From the NCBI GenBank assembly GCA_947478845.1, contig CANJXC010000001.1:310001-374000 (forward strand): DNA of 64,000 nucleotides, written 5' to 3'. Of this stretch, positions 60,663-64,000 are shown piece after piece. This stretch comes from Spirochaetales bacterium (GTDB taxonomy: Bacteria > Spirochaetota > Spirochaetia > JABEVK01). Under the pieces are notes generated by a model, which saw only the letters and a program-made list of their open reading frames with translations, was not told where the DNA came from and made no database searches. Positions within the stretch are counted from its first letter, which is position 1. Each line of letters starts with the position of its first letter. Made by a program: the position numbers and the translations under genes.

Positions 60663-61599
60663 GGAAGAGGTACTCTTTCTGCTCATGGGAGTTTAGGTAC
60701 GCCTCAAGCCGGTAGTTGCCAAGTCGGGGCTCCACCAATGGCTGGCAAGCTTCCCTCACCTTGAGCAACAAATGGTCATCCTCGGTGAACGGAATCTCCT
60801 GTAGTCGGCTCTGAATCTCGGAAGCCCGCTTCGCTAATTGAGTCCAGGCCAGTTCGAGAATCGTGGCAGCCTTGCGGCGGCCTTGCGAATCGAGTTCGAT
60901 ACAGGTGGCCGAGAGGGTATTGAAGCGACAACGCAGGGGGTAAAAGGGAAAAGTCTTGCGGCCGGGAGACAGGACCGCCCGGGTGACAAACTTGGTGATA
61001 TCTTGATCGATCCACTGGCCTTCCACGTGATACCGACGTCCAGATTCTCCTTTCCAAGTATTTTGGAACAGCTTTGCTAGGTGAAGCCGTTTTTCTGTGG
61101 CGCTTGAGTACAAAGTTTCCAACGGGAGGATTTCCGATTCGATGAAAAGGCTGTTGGTTCGGTACTTGGGAGTACGGCTGTTACTGCCACGTTCGAGGAC
61201 CTCGCAGAAGCGGGCGCGCCAGGTGAGGTCAACCCGGAGCACGTAAAGGTAACGCTTGTCTTTGGCGCCGAGCATTTGGATAAACAGAGGATGAAGAGTA
61301 TCGCGAGGGTCAAAAAACCAGGTCAGCCCGGAGAACAACGCTGGCAGTCGCCGGGCCAATTCGGAGCTGAGGTGCTGGATGAAACCTACATACTCAGCGG
61401 AAGGAGTGTTTTTTGTCACGTCATGGTGAATATCGATCGAGGCTACCAGCAGAGGTTCACTGAGTCGAACAAACAACTCCTCTTCCTGGGTGAAACAGCG
61501 CGGGAGAGGCTCACCTGAGCTGACAGGATTCAAGTTCCTGAAAAGTTCTGTAACGGAGGGAATCGAAGCTCCCAACAGAAAGTCCGAGGTCTTTTCCAT
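60655..61599 (-). CDS. hypothetical protein, 314 residues
   Basis: I do not recognise this protein. It has no signal peptide or membrane segment, and its composition is that of a normal soluble protein. Paired hydrophobic strands (LLVASIDIHHDV, RYLYVLRVDLTW) may form a beta sheet with a nucleic-acid-like or metal-binding surface, but no catalytic motif stands out. It overlaps murD by eight bases and follows the 462-residue membrane protein by 28 bases, so the four genes murD to rqcH are probably one transcript. Confidence 0.75.
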   Translation of the reverse strand: MEKTSDFLLGASIPSVTELFRNLNPVSSGEPLPRCFTQEEELFVRLSEPLLVASIDIHHDVTKNTPSAEYVGFIQHLSSELARRLPALFSGLTWFFDPRDTLHPLFIQMLGAKDKRYLYVLRVDLTWRARFCEVLERGSNSRTPKYRTNSLFIESEILPLETLYSSATEKRLHLAKLFQNTWKGESGRRYHVEGQWIDQDITKFVTRAVLSPGRKTFPFYPLRCRFNTLSATCIELDSQGRRKAATILELAWTQLAKRASEIQSRLQEIPFTEDDHLLLKVREACQPLVEPRLGNYRLEAYLNSHEQKEYLFHG

Positions 61600-61627
61600 G
61601 AGTTTCTAACCTAGCTCCAGAATGTTC

Positions 61628-63016
61628 TCAGGGCAAGGGCCGGATGCTTCGCTGAATGTCGGCGATTTTCCACCCCTTCCACGTCTTCTGAAACCTGATC
61701 ACATCTTGAAAGATTTCTCCGAGCGCGTTCACAGATGCCCCCGCTTCGGCGGGAGCCACTGACACCCACTTTGTGTAGTCGGCCACGAGTTGCTCCGGAA
61801 TGGCTCCTTGCTGAATCTTGAGTCCCGAAAGGCCATACAGCAGTTGTCCCGAATCAAGCGCCGGCCGCCCCTTGGCGATCCAGTCTGAGGCTTTCAACAG
61901 GGGTGACTGCCTCTCGTAGGCCGTACGCACTTGAACCAGCACAAACAAGTTTGTCGTCTGCTCGTCATCCTGGCCCAACGCTGTGCCACCCTCGGGATTT
62001 TTAGACAAAAGTTTCCGCAACTCCGTTCCCTGAAGTTCATCGAGGGCCTGATAGTACCCCTGCGCTACCTCGCGAGGCGTCCAGTGGTCCGAAAGGTCCG
62101 GCTTGACGATGTTCCACACAATCGATCCCGCGACAAGGAGGGCCGCAAGGACCGAAGCACCGATGAAGAGCACCAAGGTTCCCCTGCGCCTCCAGAAGCT
62201 GCGGAACTCCCTGCCCTGCAAACGGTTCTGAGAGGCAAGGGCTTCCCGTTCCTCGATTGCGGGCATCTGTTCGTGAGTCGTCGCCCACTCACTCCAGCGT
62301 GCTGACCAATCAGGACTTTGATTCTTTTCCTGGCGGCCGGCACTGGCCAGCCAAAGCTCGCGAGTACTTGAATCGACGCCCACGGGCAATTCGGTCCCTT
62401 CGAGCGACTTGGCTAGGTCACGGATTTCCTGACGCAAGAAGCTTTCATCGCCTTGCTGCCAAGGCAAAACCGTCTCAACAGCACGCCACAAGAACGCCAT
62501 AGAACTAAAGGGCCAAGAACGTTGTCCACTGTCGGGCAAAAGAAAGGGTTCCCAGTCTTCTCGGCACCGTAAAGGAAGCACCGAAGTGAGCACGCTGGCG
62601 AGGTCATCGGGTAGGAAGGCTACTGCCCAATCCAAACCGTCGCGGGCCAAAAGCACGGTCGATGGGTTAAACTTGGCTGGGAGGGCACCTTGCCGGGCAA
62701 GAGTGGTCCAGGCCTTTACAAGTGAAACTTGAAGTTGCCAGGCTTCTTTCCCGTCTAAAACCCATTCTGAAGCCACGAGACCTTCGAGGTCATGCGCAGT
62801 CTCTCCCCAGATGACCAATTGCCCGTCTTGAAGCACGCCGCGGGTCTCCCACGGTTCCAGGCGGCCGTTTCTCCAAAGCCAGCCACTGCCGCGGCTTGAT
62901 TTAACCAGCCTAAGACTCTCCAGCGAATCTGCCGGGTGCCCGGTGCGAACCGCCAGAACGGGGTTGCCTTTCTGGGTTCGCACCTCCAGTGAAGCTGTAT
63001 GACTCAGCCTGCTCAT
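61628..63016 (-). CDS. hypothetical single-pass membrane protein, 462 residues
   Basis: This protein has a cytoplasmic N-terminal region of about 275 residues with many Trp and Leu residues, one membrane helix (about 280-300), and an extracytoplasmic C-terminal domain of about 160 residues. The N-terminal region has the feel of a degenerate kinase-like domain, but I see no catalytic motif and do not make that call. The ATG overlaps the rqcH stop (ATGA), so its synthesis is coupled to rqcH. No function can be assigned. Confidence 0.75.
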   Translation of the reverse strand: MSRLSHTASLEVRTQKGNPVLAVRTGHPADSLESLRLVKSSRGSGWLWRNGRLEPWETRGVLQDGQLVIWGETAHDLEGLVASEWVLDGKEAWQLQVSLVKAWTTLARQGALPAKFNPSTVLLARDGLDWAVAFLPDDLASVLTSVLPLRCREDWEPFLLPDSGQRSWPFSSMAFLWRAVETVLPWQQGDESFLRQEIRDLAKSLEGTELPVGVDSSTRELWLASAGRQEKNQSPDWSARWSEWATTHEQMPAIEEREALASQNRLQGREFRSFWRRRGTLVLFIGASVLAALLVAGSIVWNIVKPDLSDHWTPREVAQGYYQALDELQGTELRKLLSKNPEGGTALGQDDEQTTNLFVLVQVRTAYERQSPLLKASDWIAKGRPALDSGQLLYGLSGLKIQQGAIPEQLVADYTKWVSVAPAEAGASVNALGEIFQDVIRFQKTWKGWKIADIQRSIRPLP

Positions 63017-64000
63017 GCACTCTCCTCGGTTTCGGTGTTGCGCATCAGTCGTTCGATGCGCAAGGGGTCCACGACGATGGTCAGATTCTTCTCTTGGGTC
63101 GGCAGCACCATTCCCAGAGGCCCATCCTTGGCCCGTCGCAAGTACTTCACAGCGGTATAGTACAGGTCGGCGCGTCCTTCAGACTTGGCTCGGCTATACC
63201 ATACCGCAAGGTTTCCAGCATCAAGAAGAACTTCGAGCGGGAAGGTTTTGCCTTTGAGCGCGCGCACGAAAACGTAGCCCCCAGGAAGGTCTCGCGTATG
63301 GAGCCAAAGGTCGTTTCCGCGCACCCACCTGCGTAGCAAGACATCGTTTTCACGGGCATTGCGACCCACCCAAAGCGTCCAGGACCCGCTGGTGAACTCC
63401 AGGCCAGGACGATCCTCCCCTTTTCGGACGGTTTGAGCGGTACGGACCACACGATACTTGCTCAGAAACGATTGGAGGCCATCGACTTCGAGCCCAGGCA
63501 AAGTCTCAAGCCACTGGAGCCATGCGGACTCCTCTTCCCTCTGAGAAGCCAGTTCCGCTTCAACCAGATGCTGGCCGTCGCGGGCCTTTTGATATTTCCG
63601 GTACCACGTTTGAGCGTGCTCGTGCGGGGCCAGTTTGGGGTCAAGTTCCAAACGGAACGCGGAACCGTCCCGCCAGTCGTTACCTTCGAAAACGGTGTCG
63701 CCTTTGTGAATCTTCCAGAGGTCGGCGGTCAAAGCATCGCCATAAAGTTTCCAATCATCTTTTCGTGAGAAATCTCGGGCTTTGGCCAGCGTCTTTTCCC
63801 GGGCCTGACGCAAACTTTCTTGGCGCCGTTCCACTAGGCGAAGGGCCTGCTCGCGCAGTTTCTCTACTTCGATGGCTGGAAGCGACCGGTAGTGGAGCTC
63901 GACCAGCCGGTTGTACGAGGCCGCGGGCTCGAGAGCAGTCTCGAGTTCAAAAACACGGGCTGTGAAGACTTTTTCGGAGACGACAGCCGAGGCTAGCAGC
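63013..64000 (-). CDS. rqcH: NFACT-family ribosome quality control protein RqcH, C-terminal part
   Basis: This is the 3' portion of an RqcH/Rqc2/FbpA homologue; the frame continues past the right edge, so the N-terminal NFACT-N domain is not visible. The seen part holds the end of the coiled coil and the NFACT-R domain. The latter includes LEFTSGSWTLWVGRNARENDV followed by RWVRGNDLWLHTRDLPGGYVFVRA, split by an LLR linker. RqcH binds obstructed 50S subunits and adds C-terminal alanine tails that mark nascent chains for degradation. It is the first visible gene of the run toward murD. Confidence 0.88.
   Translation of the reverse strand, partial: LLASAVVSEKVFTARVFELETALEPAASYNRLVELHYRSLPAIEVEKLREQALRLVERRQESLRQAREKTLAKARDFSRKDDWKLYGDALTADLWKIHKGDTVFEGNDWRDGSAFRLELDPKLAPHEHAQTWYRKYQKARDGQHLVEAELASQREEESAWLQWLETLPGLEVDGLQSFLSKYRVVRTAQTVRKGEDRPGLEFTSGSWTLWVGRNARENDVLLRRWVRGNDLWLHTRDLPGGYVFVRALKGKTFPLEVLLDAGNLAVWYSRAKSEGRADLYYTAVKYLRRAKDGPLGMVLPTQEKNLTIVVDPLRIERLMRNTETEESA

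Noticed and set aside
1-64000. tRNA, rRNA, CRISPR, insertion sequences, prophage or plasmid origin
   Set aside because: Reading all gaps and both strands gave no cloverleaf, repeat-spacer pattern, transposase, integrase or replication gene.

Overview
The window looks like chromosome from a free-living or commensal member of the Spirochaetota. The main evidence is the 1115-residue membrane-anchored coiled-coil protein at 55880, which matches the spirochaete 'SpiroCoCo' type. Supporting signs are a CHASE2 adenylate cyclase beside a FecR-domain protein and an outer-membrane barrel, a TroR/DtxR-type regulator, and LL-diaminopimelate aminotransferase. Base composition is moderate to slightly GC-rich by eye. 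I see no insertion sequence, prophage, CRISPR array, rRNA or tRNA. No stretch over 300 bases lacks a gene; the largest gaps are 3542-3732 and 52176-52399.

Layout. 1-3541 (+): end of argD, an unknown small gene, argG and a phytol-kinase-like/DUF92 pair. 3733-5514 (-): fatty acid desaturase and hemolysin III. 5560-6558 (+): a PRPP synthetase homologue. 6540-10078 (-): Ldh2-type dehydrogenase, FecR protein, barrel and a small exported protein, divergent from the CHASE2 cyclase (10140). 12870-15540 (+): rimO, rarD, yehS-like gene. 15515-17319 (-): leuA behind a leader peptide and attenuator. 17434-21040 (+): receiver protein, a probable CTG-start exported protein and a DEAH helicase. 21047-22363 (-): GPH transporter. 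22464-23108 (+): Pr6Pr membrane protein. 23078-29556 (-): a nine-gene type II fatty acid synthesis operon. 29634-31594 (-): cAMP-receptor-like protein, aroB, ArsR regulator. 31673 (+): hisS. 32952-38648 (-): DipZ-like protein, aldolase-like protein, aldo/keto reductase, pirin, DTW protein, unknown. 38743-44710 (+): ileS, lipoprotein, hisH, hisF, sensor-like membrane protein. 44695-45375 (-): DtxR regulator. 45515-47995 (+): FmdB, Mrp, PcnB, Smr. 48038-48286 (-): rpmE. 48409 (+): dapL. 49647 (-): Hpt-like protein. 49987-51209 (+): 5-formyl-THF cyclo-ligase and a conserved unknown. 51210-55148 (-): folE, hsp20, folB, a pteridine-reductase-like SDR, pyrD, pyrK. 55221-59227 (+): HAD phosphatase and the coiled-coil protein. 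59235-64000 (-): murD, two unknowns and the C-terminal part of rqcH, cut by the window edge.

Many first genes lack a Shine-Dalgarno sequence and have a -35/-10 pair placed so that transcription would begin at, or within a few bases of, the start codon. I list ten such cases. Two regulatory regions stand out. One is a leucine attenuator in front of leuA. The other is a perfect sigma-54 promoter in front of hsp20, with a 23-bp palindrome about 190 bp upstream. Convergent genes are packed so tightly that six of eleven pairs overlap in coding sequence.

The genes together cover amino acid synthesis (Arg, Leu, Lys, aromatic, HisHF), membrane lipid synthesis (FAS II, desaturase, acyltransferase), pterin/folate and pyrimidine synthesis, translation (hisS, ileS, rimO, rpmE, rqcH) and cyclic-nucleotide signalling.
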